A stretch of DNA of 64,000 nucleotides from Streptomyces sp. CNH099 (GTDB lineage: Bacteria; Actinomycetota; Actinomycetes; Streptomycetales; Streptomycetaceae): contig AZWL01000001.1 of assembly GCA_000514715.1 (NCBI GenBank), positions 496,186 to 560,185 of the forward strand. Direction: 5' to 3'. The notes under the pieces were generated by a model, which saw only the letters and a program-made list of their open reading frames with translations, was not told where the DNA came from and made no database searches. Both the position numbers and the translations under genes were made by a program. Shown here one piece after another: positions 16,373-25,171 of this stretch (positions are counted from its first letter, which is position 1; the number at the start of each line of letters is the position of its first letter).

Positions 16373-17920
16373 TCACACCGCGCCGGTCAGGACCTCCGCC
16401 GCGGCGATGCCGGAGACGCGCGTCGCACCGTGGGTCGACAGGTGCACGGCGCCGGGCCGGTCGTCGGCGGGCAGGCCCATCTCGACGACGAGCGCGTCGG
16501 GCCGCCGGCGTACCAGGTCGGCGAGGGCCTGCGACATCCACGGGTGGCGGGCGGCGTCGCGTACGACGACGACCAGCGCCCGGCCGTCGGCCGGGCGCAG
16601 CGCGCGGCCGTCGAGCACGTCCGCGGCGCCGCCGGCGGCGCCGGTCAGCTCGGACTCGGCGATGCGCACCGATGTGGTGCCGGGGCGCAGCGCGCGCAGC
16701 GGGTCGGCGACGCCCCAGGGGGTGCGGCCGTCGACGGCGAGGCTGGTGACGGGGGTGAACTCGACGACGTGCGGATCGCCGACGAGCGGGAACGGGGCGG
16801 TGCCGCGGAGGTCCTGATCGGCGCGGTGCACCCGGACGGCGCGGCGGGCGGCGACGAGGCCGATGTCGCGGCCGGCGTCGCCGCGGGGGTCGCCGGCCGG
16901 GACGCTGCGGGTCAGCGCGGCGGACCAGGCGGCGAACTCCCGTACCCGGGCGGCGGCCTCGGCGAGCCGCTCCTCGGGCAGGCTGCCGTCGCGCACGGCG
17001 GCGGCGATGGCGTCGGTCAGCCCGGCGGTGACGGACTCCTCGGCGCTCTCGCCGCCGACGCACACGGCGTCGACGCCGCCGGCGAGCGCGCGGACGGTGG
17101 CGCCGGCGATGCCGTAGGGGCCGGAGACGGCACCCATCTCGATGCCGTCGGTGACGACCAGGCCGGTGAAGCCGAGTTCCCGGCGGAGCAGGTCGCCGAT
17201 GACGCGCGGGCTGAGGGTGGCGGGGAGGCGGTCGTCGTAGGCGGGGATGAGCATGTGCGCGGTCATGACGGTGCGTACGCCGGCCTCCATCGCGGCGGTG
17301 AACGGCGGCAGCGCGGTGCGGGCGATCTCGCGGGCGTCGGCGGCGACGTGCGGCAGGCCGTGGTGGGAGTCGACGCTCGTGTCGCCGTGGCCGGGGAAGT
17401 GCTTGGCGCAGGCGGCGACGCCGGCGGACTGCAGGCCGCGGATCCAGGCGGCGGTGTGCCGGCAGACGAGGTCGGTGCGGGCGCCGAAGGAGCGGACGCC
17501 GATGACGGGGTTCTTGGGGTTGGAGTTGACGTCGGCGGAGGGGGCGTAGTTGAGCGAGACGCCCATGGCGTGCAGCTGGCGGCCGATGTCGTACGCGACC
17601 TGCTCGGTCAGCTCGACGTCGTCGACGGCCCCGAGGGCGAGGTTGCCGGGGCGGGTGGCGCCGGTGCCGGCCTCGATCCGGGTGACGTCGCCGGCCTCCT
17701 CGTCGATGGCGATGATGAGGTCGGGGTTCTCGGCGCGCAGCGCCGCGGTGAGGGCGGCCACCTGCTCGGGGTCGACGATGTTGCGGCCGAACAGCACCAC
17801 GGACGCCAGGCCGTCGCCGATGCGGCGGCGCAGCCAGTCGGGCGCGGTGGTGCCCACGAACCCGGGCTGCAGCACCGAGTTGGCCAGCCGGGCGAGTTCG
17901 GGGTGGCTGTTGGCTGCCAT
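16373..17920 (-). CDS. nagZ: GH3-family beta-N-acetylglucosaminidase (NagZ-like)
   Basis: 515 residues. The NagZ signature KHFPGHGDTSVDSH (173-186) supplies the Asp-His acid/base pair, and the nucleophile is Asp258 in VVTDGIEMGAV. No signal peptide is seen, so it should act in the cytoplasm on imported GlcNAc-containing oligosaccharides or muropeptides. An additional C-terminal domain (about 370-515) extends beyond the minimal enzyme. ATG at 17920 follows GGAGGTCTCC. It is the first gene of the minus-strand run ending at 10.2 kb, and two DasR-like sites lie about 110-140 bp upstream, as expected for a chitin/GlcNAc-regulon gene. What is odd is that biosynthetic-type genes follow with almost no gap. 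Confidence 0.92.
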   Translation of the reverse strand: MAANSHPELARLANSVLQPGFVGTTAPDWLRRRIGDGLASVVLFGRNIVDPEQVAALTAALRAENPDLIIAIDEEAGDVTRIEAGTGATRPGNLALGAVDDVELTEQVAYDIGRQLHAMGVSLNYAPSADVNSNPKNPVIGVRSFGARTDLVCRHTAAWIRGLQSAGVAACAKHFPGHGDTSVDSHHGLPHVAADAREIARTALPPFTAAMEAGVRTVMTAHMLIPAYDDRLPATLSPRVIGDLLRRELGFTGLVVTDGIEMGAVSGPYGIAGATVRALAGGVDAVCVGGESAEESVTAGLTDAIAAAVRDGSLPEERLAEAAARVREFAAWSAALTRSVPAGDPRGDAGRDIGLVAARRAVRVHRADQDLRGTAPFPLVGDPHVVEFTPVTSLAVDGRTPWGVADPLRALRPGTTSVRIAESELTGAAGGAADVLDGRALRPADGRALVVVVRDAARHPWMSQALADLVRRRPDALVVEMGLPADDRPGAVHLSTHGATRVSGIAAAEVLTGAV

Positions 17921-18387
17921 GGAGACCTCCGCGGGAGCAGGGGCGGTGACGGGCGGCGGGCGGACGGGTGCGGAGGCGGACGACGGGGAAGGAGGGTCGG
18001 AGCGGGCTGACGTGGCACGGAAGACTTGGTACAGACCAATGCCGGATACTGGCCTATACCAATCGGGGGTGTCAAGGAAGTCCACCATGTGATCGCACAC
18101 GGAACGCCTCACTCCGCACCCGAAACGGGCAGCAGACGGGCAGGACAGGCGACGGGGTCGATCAGAAAGTCACACCAATACGCCCTGAAGCAGACATGCG
18201 GGCGGGCGCGAGGTTCCGCGAGGCGGGCAGCCGGACCGGGGGCGGGCCGCGGCGCCGCGCCGCCGGGGTGAGCGCGGCGCGGACCTGCGGCGCGGGCGGG
18301 GCGGCGGGACAATGGGGCCGCGGGTGGCGCACGCGGCCGCCCTCCCCGCGGCGCGTGCGCGTACGGCAGCGAATCCGGAGGTGCCCC
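17921..18387. promoter_or_regulatory. Promoter region of the GH3-led operon and the SnoaL-like gene
   Basis: About 466 bp with no convincing gene. Two DasR-like operators occupy 18027-18061 and are described separately. The right half (about 18170-18380) is GC-rich and holds nothing I recognise except the ribosome site GGAGG ahead of the plus-strand gene at 18388. Confidence 0.6.
18027..18061. promoter_or_regulatory. Two DasR-like operators (dre-like 2 and 3)
   Basis: TGGTACAGACCA (18027-18038, with perfect TTGGT/ACCAA arms) and TGGCCTATACCA (18050-18061). Each matches 10 of 12 positions of TGGTCTAGACCA, and their centres are 23 bp apart. They lie upstream of the NagZ-like gene, a typical DasR target. 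Confidence 0.68.
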
Positions 18388-18702
18388 ATGGCCGCCCAGC
18401 TCACCGACCCCGTCGTGGCCGGCTTCGTCGCGGCGCTCAACGCCGGCGACAAGGACGCGTTCTTCGGCCTGCTGACCGACGACGTGACCATGACCGACGA
18501 CGGCTCCCCGCGCGACGTCACCGCGTGGACCGACAAGGAGATCTTCTCCTCCGCGGGCCGCATGGACGTCGAGTCCGTCTCGCCGGACGGCCGGTCGCTC
18601 GTGGCCACGTACTCGAACTCCACCTGGGGCAGGATGCGCACCCGCTGGTCCTTCACGGTCACCGGCGACCGCATCAGCCACTTCGAGACCGGCCAAGCCT
18701 GA
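18388..18702 (+). CDS. SnoaL/NTF2-like small protein
   Basis: 104 residues with the NTF2-like pattern: VVAGFVAALNAGDKDAFFGLLTDDVTMTDDG at the N-terminus, then strands ending FTVTGDRISHFETGQA. The fold binds small hydrophobic ligands or acts as a cyclase, isomerase or ester hydrolase; no specific function can be assigned. ATG at 18388 has GGAGGTG upstream. It is monocistronic, followed by a strong inverted repeat and a convergent peptidase gene. Confidence 0.85.
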   Translation: MAAQLTDPVVAGFVAALNAGDKDAFFGLLTDDVTMTDDGSPRDVTAWTDKEIFSSAGRMDVESVSPDGRSLVATYSNSTWGRMRTRWSFTVTGDRISHFETGQA

Positions 18703-18733
18703 GCCGGGTCCCCGGCCGCGCCGGGGACCCGGC
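18703..18733. terminator. Bidirectional terminator-like hairpin
   Basis: Perfect 13-bp arms GCCGGGTCCCCGG and CCGGGGACCCGGC with a five-base loop, starting directly after the SnoaL-like stop and 16 bp before the convergent M24 peptidase stop. Confidence 0.75.
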
Positions 18734-18748
18734 GGCCCGCGCCGTCGG

Positions 18749-19873
18749 CTAGGAGACGATCGCCAGCTCGCGGGCGGTGCCGTTGAGCCGCCGGCCGCCG
18801 GTCCCGGTGACGGTCACGATGTCCTCGATGCGCACGCCGAAGCGGCCCGGCAGATAGATGCCGGGCTCGACGGAGAAGCACATGCCGGGGACGAGCGGCT
18901 GCTCCTCGCCCTCGATCATGTACGGCGGCTCGTGGGTCGTGGTGCCGATGCCGTGCCCGGTGCGGTGGATGAAGTATTCGCCGTAGCCCGCGTCGTCGAT
19001 GACCCGGCGCGCCGCCCGGTCGACCTCCTGGCAGGCGGCGCCCGGCCGCACCGCCCGGAAGCCGGCCTCCTGCGCCGCCCGCACGACGTCGTGCACCTCC
19101 CGCTCCTCGGCGGTGGGTTCGCCGACGTGCACGGTGCGGGTGGTGTCGGAGCCGTAGCCGTGGACGAGGCCGCCGAAGTCGAGGACGACCATGTCGCCGT
19201 CGCGGATGACGCGCTCGCCGGCCTCGTGGTGCGGGTCGGCGCCGTTGGGGCCCGAGCCGACGACGGTGAAGTCGACCTGGGAGTGCCCGAACCGGCGCAG
19301 CAGCGCGGCGAGGTCGGCGGCGATGTCGGCCTCCCTGCGGCCGGCGAAGCGGACCTTCCTGATCTCCTCGTACGCGGCGTCCGCGGCGGCGCCGGCCGCG
19401 GCCAGCCGCTCCAGCTCGGCGGCGTCCTTGACGGCGCGCAGCATCGGCAGCCCGTCGGAGACGGCGACGTACGCGGAGTCCGGCAGCTCGCGCTGCAGCC
19501 CGAGCAGGTGCAGGGCCCAGGCGCCGTCGCTGACGGCGAACCGGCCGCGGGCGTCCAGCAGCGGCGCGGTCACCGCGTACGGGTTCTGGCCGTCGGTCCA
19601 GTCGCGCAGGGTGAGCGCCGGCCCGCCGGCCGCCCTGGCGGCGTCGCCGGCCTCCAGCTTCGGCACGACCAGCGCCGGGTCCCGCCCGGGGACGAGCACG
19701 AGGAGGGTGAGCCGCTCGGTGGCGGCGGGCGGTTCGTAGCCGGTGAGCCAGACGAGGTCGGGGCCGGGGGCGACGAGCAGCCCGGCCAGCCCGGCGTCGG
19801 CGACCGAGCGGGCCGCGTGCCGCATGCGGGCGCGGTAGTCGTCGGCGGTGAACGGGGCGAATTCGCCGGTCAT
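18749..19873 (-). CDS. M24-family metallopeptidase (Xaa-Pro aminopeptidase-like)
   Basis: 374 residues. The N-terminal creatinase-type domain (about 1-140, GLLVAPGPDLVWLTGY) is followed by the pita-bread catalytic domain. Metal ligands are visible as Asp in MVVLDFGG, Asp in YGSDTTRT, His in RTGHGIG, Glu in FSVEPGIYL and Glu in VRIEDIV. It should remove an N-terminal residue ahead of proline, or cleave a related amide, in the cytoplasm. ATG at 19873 has GAGGAG upstream. It is a single gene, divergent from the small membrane-protein gene at 20033. Confidence 0.93.
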   Translation of the reverse strand: MTGEFAPFTADDYRARMRHAARSVADAGLAGLLVAPGPDLVWLTGYEPPAATERLTLLVLVPGRDPALVVPKLEAGDAARAAGGPALTLRDWTDGQNPYAVTAPLLDARGRFAVSDGAWALHLLGLQRELPDSAYVAVSDGLPMLRAVKDAAELERLAAAGAAADAAYEEIRKVRFAGRREADIAADLAALLRRFGHSQVDFTVVGSGPNGADPHHEAGERVIRDGDMVVLDFGGLVHGYGSDTTRTVHVGEPTAEEREVHDVVRAAQEAGFRAVRPGAACQEVDRAARRVIDDAGYGEYFIHRTGHGIGTTTHEPPYMIEGEEQPLVPGMCFSVEPGIYLPGRFGVRIEDIVTVTGTGGRRLNGTARELAIVS

Positions 19874-19951
19874 GCGGGGCTCCTCGGTGCTCGTCGGCGG
19901 GGTGGACCGGATCCGTCCCGAACCTACTCCCCGGGCTTCCGCACACGTAAC

Positions 19952-20013
19952 GCAAGTCAACTTGCATTAGAGGTCGCGACGGACGTACCTTAAAGCAGGA
20001 AGAACTGCGTTAA
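19952..20013. promoter_or_regulatory. Two palindromic operator-like elements
   Basis: GCAAGT-CA-ACTTGC at 19952-19965 and TTAAAGCAG-N6-CTGCGTTAA at 19990-20013, both in the short gap between the M24 gene and the 43-residue ORF. The second sits just before the ribosome site of that ORF. The binding protein is unknown; the TetR-family product of the gene at 20184 is one candidate. Confidence 0.5.
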
Positions 20014-20032
20014 CCGGCAGGAGGCACAACCG

Positions 20033-20164
20033 ATGGTTCTCACCCCGGACTTCTGGACGCTGATCACCGTCTTCGCCGCCGGCGGCATGGGGCTCACCGC
20101 CGTGACCGCGGCGCTCGTCGCCACCCTCCCCCGCGCCCGTGCCGAACGGCCGGCGCCGCACTGA
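20033..20164 (+). CDS. Small single-span membrane protein
   Basis: 43 residues (MVLTPDFWTLITVFAAGGMG onward) with one hydrophobic segment of about 22 residues and a short basic tail (PRARAERPAPH). The ATG is well supported by GGCAGGAGG eight bases upstream. It ends 19 bp before the TetR-family gene, suggesting an operon. I do not recognise a function; small proteins of this form are common in Streptomyces. Confidence 0.7.
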   Translation: MVLTPDFWTLITVFAAGGMGLTAVTAALVATLPRARAERPAPH

Positions 20165-20183
20165 CCTGCGCTAGGTTGGCGGG

Positions 20184-20774
20184 ATGCCGGAGAGCACCCG
20201 CCGACCGGCCGCCCGCAGAACGGGCGGCCGCAGCGCCCGCGTACGCGCCGCCGTGCTGCAGGCGACGATCGACGTCGTCCTGGAGCACGGCGCCGACGGG
20301 CTGTCCATCGCCGAGGTCGCCCAGCGCGCCGGCGTGCACGAGACGTCGATCTACCGCCGCTGGGGCACCAAGTCCGCCCTCGCCCTCGACGCCGTCCTCG
20401 ACCGCACCCGCACCGACCTCCCCACCCCCGACACCGGCACCCTCCGCGGCGACCTCCTCGCCCTGCTGCACGACGTCGCCGTCTTCGTCCGCACCCCGGT
20501 GGGCGGGCTGCTGCTGCGGATGGCGGTGCAGGAGGACCTCGCGGAGTACGAGGCGGCCCGCGACCAGTTCTGGACCGCCCGCTACGCGGTCGGCGCGACG
20601 GTCCTCGACCGCGCCGAGTCCCGCGGCGAACTCCGCCCCGGCGTCGACCGCCGCCTGGCCTTCGAAGCCCTGCTGGGCCCCCTCCACACCCGCGTCCTGC
20701 TGACCCGCGAACCGCTGGACGACGCCTTCCTGGAGGGCACGGTGGACCTGCTGCTCGCCGGCCTCACCCCCTGA
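20184..20774 (+). CDS. TetR-family transcriptional regulator
   Basis: 196 residues. The N-terminal helix-turn-helix (about 20-66) reads VLEHGADGLSIAEVAQRAGV then HETSIYRRWGTKSALALDAV, the standard TetR pattern including the YRRWGTK recognition region. The C-terminal ligand domain resembles the TetR_C group (LLRMAVQEDLAEYEAAR, LAFEALLGPLHTRVLLTREP). It probably represses its own region, including the small ORF 19 bp upstream. The effector is unknown. Confidence 0.9.
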   Translation: MPESTRRPAARRTGGRSARVRAAVLQATIDVVLEHGADGLSIAEVAQRAGVHETSIYRRWGTKSALALDAVLDRTRTDLPTPDTGTLRGDLLALLHDVAVFVRTPVGGLLLRMAVQEDLAEYEAARDQFWTARYAVGATVLDRAESRGELRPGVDRRLAFEALLGPLHTRVLLTREPLDDAFLEGTVDLLLAGLTP

Positions 20775-21049
20775 CCGCGGCGTCCCACGCGGACGCGCGT
20801 GACACTCTGTAGTCCGACGGCCGGTACAGACGGAACTGTAACCGGGTGACCCCGGCCATCCGGCAGCTGACGGACACCAGTGCGCCGGCCCCACGAAAGA
20901 CCAGGTCACCCCGCCATGGCACGGGCCTTGAGGGCCGCGCGTCCGGCCCTTCCGAGCCCTCGGGCGGGGTTGGCGGATTCCCCTCATCATGCATACTCCC
21001 CGCAAGGGCACGTCACTCTCCGGAACACGTGTGCCGGAGGTCTACATGG

Positions 21050-23200
21050 ATGACGGACGGGTCGGGAGGACGCGTGCACGGGGATGCAGGGCACGTCAGC
21101 CGCAACGAGGTCGACGGAACCGTACGCGGTACCGTCGTCCAGGCCGGAGCCGTACACGGCGACGTCCATTTCCACACCCGCGCACCCGCGCAAGCGGTGC
21201 CGTGGCAGCTCCCGCCCGCCGCGCGGATCATCGGCCGTACCGCGGAGGTGGCTGCGCTGGAGGCTTCCCGCGTACGCGGGTTGCGGGCCGGGCGGGGCAC
21301 GCTGGCGGCTGTCAGCGGGCTGGGCGGCGTCGGCAAGACGGCGGTCGCGCTGTCCTGGCTGCACGGGCTGCGCCGGGAGTACCCGGACGGCCAGTTGTAC
21401 GCCGACCTCGGTGCCCACTCACCGGCTGGGCCGGCCGACCCGGGAGGGGTCGTCGCCGGCTTCCTGCGCGCACTCGGCGTGGCACCGGAGCACGTGCCGC
21501 GGACGTTCGCGGAACGGGTCGCGCTTTACCGGTCGTTGACGGGAGAGCGCCGCCTCGTCGTTCTCCTCGACGACGCCGCCAGTGCCGGGCAGGTGCGTTC
21601 GCTGCAGGGCACCGGACCGAGCCTGGTGGTCGTGACCAGCCGGAGACGGCTCGCCGGCCTGGTCGTCGACGGCGGCACCGCGCTCAACCTCGAACCCCTT
21701 GCCGACGACGCCGCCGTCGAGCTGCTCGGCGCCACCCTCGCGGACGGCCGGGTCGCCGACCAGCCCGAAGCCGCACACTCCCTGGTCGAGTTATGCGCCG
21801 GGCTGCCACTGGCGGTACGGGTGATCGGCGCCCGGCTGGCCGCACGGCCACGGCGCGGGCTCGCCACGATGCAGCGCGCGCTCGCGGAGGAGCGGAACCG
21901 GCTGGCAGAGATGTCGATCCCCGGAGACGACCACGACGTACGGGCCAGCCTCGACGTGTCGTACCGCGGGCTGCCGACCCGCGCCGCCCGGCTCTACCGG
22001 CTGCTGGGGGTGCATCCAGGCCCTGAGTTCAGCGGTACGGCCGCGTCTGCCGCCCTTGGCGAAGAGGCCGAGGGCCCGCTCGGCGAGTTGCTCGACGCCA
22101 ACCTCCTCACCGAGGTCGGCGAGGACCGCCACCGGCTGCACGACCTGGTGCGCCTGCACGCCTCGGACACCGCCGCGGCCCGCGAGCCGGGCCCGGAACT
22201 GGCCGCCGCACTGCGCCGTGTCACCGACCACTACCTCGCCGGCGCCACCCGCGCCGAAGAAGTCGTCGACCCGCAGCACCGCACTCTCCCCCGCGACTAC
22301 GGGCCCGGCCCGTACTTCGCGCCGTATGTCGGCGACGACCCCGCCACCGCGCTGGACTGGCTGGACCGCGAACTCACCAACCTGATGGCGGTCATCCGCG
22401 GAGCGCGCCCCTCCGGCGTGCCCACCGCCGCCTGGCAGACCGCCGACGCGCTATGGCCCCTTTTCCTCCGTCGGAAGTCGTACCAGCACGGGCGCACCGC
22501 GCACGCGGAGGGGCTGACCGCAGCCCGCGAACTGGGCGACGTCGCCGCGCAGTGCCGCATGCTCACCTCGGGCGGGCTGGTCGAGCTGGACGCCGGCGGG
22601 CACGCATCCGCCCTCCGGATGTTCGAGGAGGCCGCCCGGCTGTTCCGCGGCGTCGGCGACGCCCTCGGGCACGCCCGTACGCTCAACTATCGCGGCCTCG
22701 CCCACCAGCGGCTCGGCGAACCGGAGCGGGCGGCCACGCTGTTCGGCCGCGCCGCCGAAGAACTGCCCGCCGTCGGCGACGTACGCGCCGGCGGACTCGC
22801 CCGCCTGAACCTCGCCGACGTCGCGCTCGCCGACGGGCACCCCGAGACGGCCACGGAGCACGCCGAGGCGGCGCTCGCCGTGCTCCGGGACGCGGGCGAC
22901 GCGTACAACGCCGCCCGCGCCCGCACCCTCCTGGGCTACGCCTTCCTCGAACGCGGCCTGCCCGATCGCGCCGAAGAACACCTGACCACCGCGCTGGCCG
23001 AACTCCGCAGAAGCGGCGCCGACTACGAGACGGCCCGCGCGGTGGAAGGCACAGCGGCCCTCGCCGAGCACCGCGGTGCGCGGGAGCCGGCCCGGACCCG
23101 CTACCGGGAGGCGCTGGACCTCTACGTCACCTCAGGTGGCTCCGACTCGCCCCGGGCGGAGGCGGTACGGGAGCGGCTGCGGCGGCTGGAGGACGACTGA
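21050..23200 (+). CDS. STAND NTPase with TPR domain (NB-ARC-TPR)
   Basis: 716 residues. The N-terminus carries a strand-turn repeat (GTVRGTVVQAGAVHGDVHFH, about 23-42) found in many Streptomyces STAND proteins and probably a signalling or self-association element. The NTPase has Walker A GLGGVGKTA (90-98) and Walker B RLVVLLDDA (about 168-176), then a winged-helix segment and about 230 residues of TPR-like helices. No DNA-binding domain is present. ATG at 21050 has GGAGG nine bases upstream; the 275 bp before it show no gene. A TTA leucine codon at 21791 makes translation bldA-tRNA-dependent if the host is Streptomyces. It is convergent with the small hypothetical gene at 23313. Confidence 0.88.
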   Translation: MTDGSGGRVHGDAGHVSRNEVDGTVRGTVVQAGAVHGDVHFHTRAPAQAVPWQLPPAARIIGRTAEVAALEASRVRGLRAGRGTLAAVSGLGGVGKTAVALSWLHGLRREYPDGQLYADLGAHSPAGPADPGGVVAGFLRALGVAPEHVPRTFAERVALYRSLTGERRLVVLLDDAASAGQVRSLQGTGPSLVVVTSRRRLAGLVVDGGTALNLEPLADDAAVELLGATLADGRVADQPEAAHSLVELCAGLPLAVRVIGARLAARPRRGLATMQRALAEERNRLAEMSIPGDDHDVRASLDVSYRGLPTRAARLYRLLGVHPGPEFSGTAASAALGEEAEGPLGELLDANLLTEVGEDRHRLHDLVRLHASDTAAAREPGPELAAALRRVTDHYLAGATRAEEVVDPQHRTLPRDYGPGPYFAPYVGDDPATALDWLDRELTNLMAVIRGARPSGVPTAAWQTADALWPLFLRRKSYQHGRTAHAEGLTAARELGDVAAQCRMLTSGGLVELDAGGHASALRMFEEAARLFRGVGDALGHARTLNYRGLAHQRLGEPERAATLFGRAAEELPAVGDVRAGGLARLNLADVALADGHPETATEHAEAALAVLRDAGDAYNAARARTLLGYAFLERGLPDRAEEHLTTALAELRRSGADYETARAVEGTAALAEHRGAREPARTRYREALDLYVTSGGSDSPRAEAVRERLRRLEDD

Positions 23201-23312
23201 GGCGCCGGGCCACCGCGGAGGTACGGCGGGCAACGGCGTGTCCCGTCCGCGGGCGGTGGGGTTTCCCCCAGCCGTACGGGACCTGGAGTCGGGTCCGTGA
23301 GTATCCCGGCGG

Positions 23313-23774
23313 TCAGCCAGGCGTGGACCGCGGAGGCCACGGCATGCCAACACCGTCCGGGGCCGGGGGTGTCGGCGCGACGTGAAGGCAGAGGACCCGG
23401 CTGCCGTAGCACAGCCAGCACTGTCCGCCCCGGTACCCCGCCACCACCAGCGCCCCGGGGTGGCGCTCGGCGGCCGCCCGCACGTCCCCCGGCCCGCCGC
23501 CCGCTGCCAGCAGCACGTCGGCGAGCCGGGGCCACGGAGCCGGTGCGTGCAATCCCGCCCGCACGTGCTCGTCAACCCACAGCCCTCCGGTCCCGCCACG
23601 CCGGACCTCGGCCCGCACGCGGTGCACAGGTCCCGGTAACGACCGCGACCGCTGCCGTCTGTGCCGCGGTCGCGGGACCGCCGACGGGATGTCCGCGTGC
23701 ACGGGAACATCCGACACCACGGCCTTCAGCTCCGCCAGCGTCACCACACACTCACGGTCCGCCGTGGCCGTCAC
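23313..23774 (-). CDS. Hypothetical protein
   Basis: 153 residues. The GTG at 23774 overlaps the stop of the upstream glycerophosphotransferase-like gene by four bases (GTGA), which together with codon bias is the main reason to call it. The C-terminal half is better structured: WPRLADVLLAAGGGPGDV, then HPGALVVAGYRGGQCWLC. The middle is basic and Arg-rich (about 40-70). Two Cys in CWLC could bind metal or form a disulfide. I do not recognise the family. Another frame is open over the same DNA but has less plausible composition. Confidence 0.6.
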   Translation of the reverse strand: MTATADRECVVTLAELKAVVSDVPVHADIPSAVPRPRHRRQRSRSLPGPVHRVRAEVRRGGTGGLWVDEHVRAGLHAPAPWPRLADVLLAAGGGPGDVRAAAERHPGALVVAGYRGGQCWLCYGSRVLCLHVAPTPPAPDGVGMPWPPRSTPG

Positions 23775-25033
23775 GGCACCACCAGGCTGCTCGACTCGGC
23801 GCTCTGTGCCAGCCGTGGCAGCGCCGCGCGTTCGGTGACCGGCGCACCGGGCAGGCCGCCGGGCGGCCGTATCCGCAGCTTCCGGTAGATCAGCCCCCGC
23901 ATCAGCCGCGTGAAGCGTCCCGGCTCCGAGGTGATGCGGCCGGCGACGTGTGCGTAGCGCGGTCGGACGGACGCACGCGCGTCGCGGGACAGCTGCCGCG
24001 CCAGCGGCCGGTCGGCGCGCAACCGGGGGGCGAACGAGGCGAGCTCGGTCATCGGCGCGTCCGGGTCCAGGTCGGCACCGGTGCCTTCGGCGAGCAGCAC
24101 CGGCGCACCCGTGGCCGTGCCGTACAGGGTCGCGGAGCCGTGATCGCCGACGATCACATCCGCGGCGGCGAGCGGGCCGACCCACTCCGAGTGCTGGCTG
24201 ACCACGGCGAGCCCGGCGCGGCCGAGTCCGGCCAGCCAGCTGTGTACCTGCCACTCGCTGTGGGCGTTCCACACGTGCGGGTGCAGCAGCGCGGCCACCC
24301 GGAACTCCTCCCGCGGCAACTCCCGCACCAGCCGGTGCAGCACCTCCCAGCCCCGGTCGAGCAGCGACGCCGGCCCCCAGGTCGAGCACACCACGACGAG
24401 CCGCTGCCGGGTACCGGCGCGCAGCGCCTCACGGTACAGCGCGCGCGACGGCAGACTGGCCTGGATGCGGTCGTAGATCGGATCGCCGACGACCGCGGCG
24501 ACGGGCAGCGCCTCGGGGCACTCGCGGCCGAGGCGGGACCGTTCCTCCTCGTGCGCGAGCACGATCGCCTCCGGAATCACGGCCCCGTCGCGTACGAGCA
24601 TCTGGCGCGCCAGCCCGTACGTGCCGCGCGCGGCGGCGAGGCGCCCGCGGCGGCGTTCGGGCACCATCTTGTTGTGGCCGGCGCCGTGCGGCACCACCAG
24701 CACCGGCGAGTGCAGCTCGTGCAGGCTGCCGAAGCTCGCCGCCAGGGCGAGGTCGAACCTGGTCTGCGCCGCTTGGTCCCAGGGCAGCACGAGGCCGCCG
24801 AGCCGCTCCAGGAAGGCCGTCACTCCGTTGCTGAACACGTCGGGTGCCGCCGTGAAGCAGACCTGCACCCGCGGGTCCCCCTCCAGCATGCGCACCGCTT
24901 CGAGCACACGTTGCCCGGACGTCACCGTGTGCACCACCACCAGCACCCGCTTGCTGGTACGCCTCGTCGCCCACCGCTCGACGTCGAGCCGCACCGGTAC
25001 GTGCCAGCACCCTTCTCGTATCGCCATGCTCAT
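23771..25033 (-). CDS. CDP-glycerol glycerophosphotransferase-like / GT-B-type protein
   Basis: About 420 residues. The core resembles TagF/TagB-like glycerophosphotransferases and related GT-B proteins: KRVLVVVHTVTSGQRVLEA at the N-terminus, VLVVPHGAGHNKM in the middle, LVVVCSTWGPASL opening the second Rossmann half, then LLHPHVWN and AADVIVGDHGSATLYGTATG, a typical donor-binding SDHGS-like motif. It may transfer a glycerol-phosphate or sugar to a cell-surface polymer; the acceptor is unknown. The start is either ATG 25033 or ATG 25027. It forms a two-gene unit with the hypothetical gene downstream and diverges from the AfsR-like gene. Confidence 0.75.
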   Translation of the reverse strand: MSMAIREGCWHVPVRLDVERWATRRTSKRVLVVVHTVTSGQRVLEAVRMLEGDPRVQVCFTAAPDVFSNGVTAFLERLGGLVLPWDQAAQTRFDLALAASFGSLHELHSPVLVVPHGAGHNKMVPERRRGRLAAARGTYGLARQMLVRDGAVIPEAIVLAHEEERSRLGRECPEALPVAAVVGDPIYDRIQASLPSRALYREALRAGTRQRLVVVCSTWGPASLLDRGWEVLHRLVRELPREEFRVAALLHPHVWNAHSEWQVHSWLAGLGRAGLAVVSQHSEWVGPLAAADVIVGDHGSATLYGTATGAPVLLAEGTGADLDPDAPMTELASFAPRLRADRPLARQLSRDARASVRPRYAHVAGRITSEPGRFTRLMRGLIYRKLRIRPPGGLPGAPVTERAALPRLAQSAESSSLVVP

Positions 25034-25171
25034 CCCTGTCGATCCCCGTCTCCACTGGCCCGGCCGGTCGCCCGGCCGGGCGGCCGCGTGGCTTCGCGGC
25101 CACACGGGTGAGCTGCCCCCGGAGACTGTGACGAGGCTTGCAGGAATCCTGCACTCCACCTGCGGACGGGC

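Noticed and set aside
23297..25111. Long plus-strand frame across the transferase unit
   Set aside because: Low-complexity shadow of two minus-strand genes with coupled stop and start codons.
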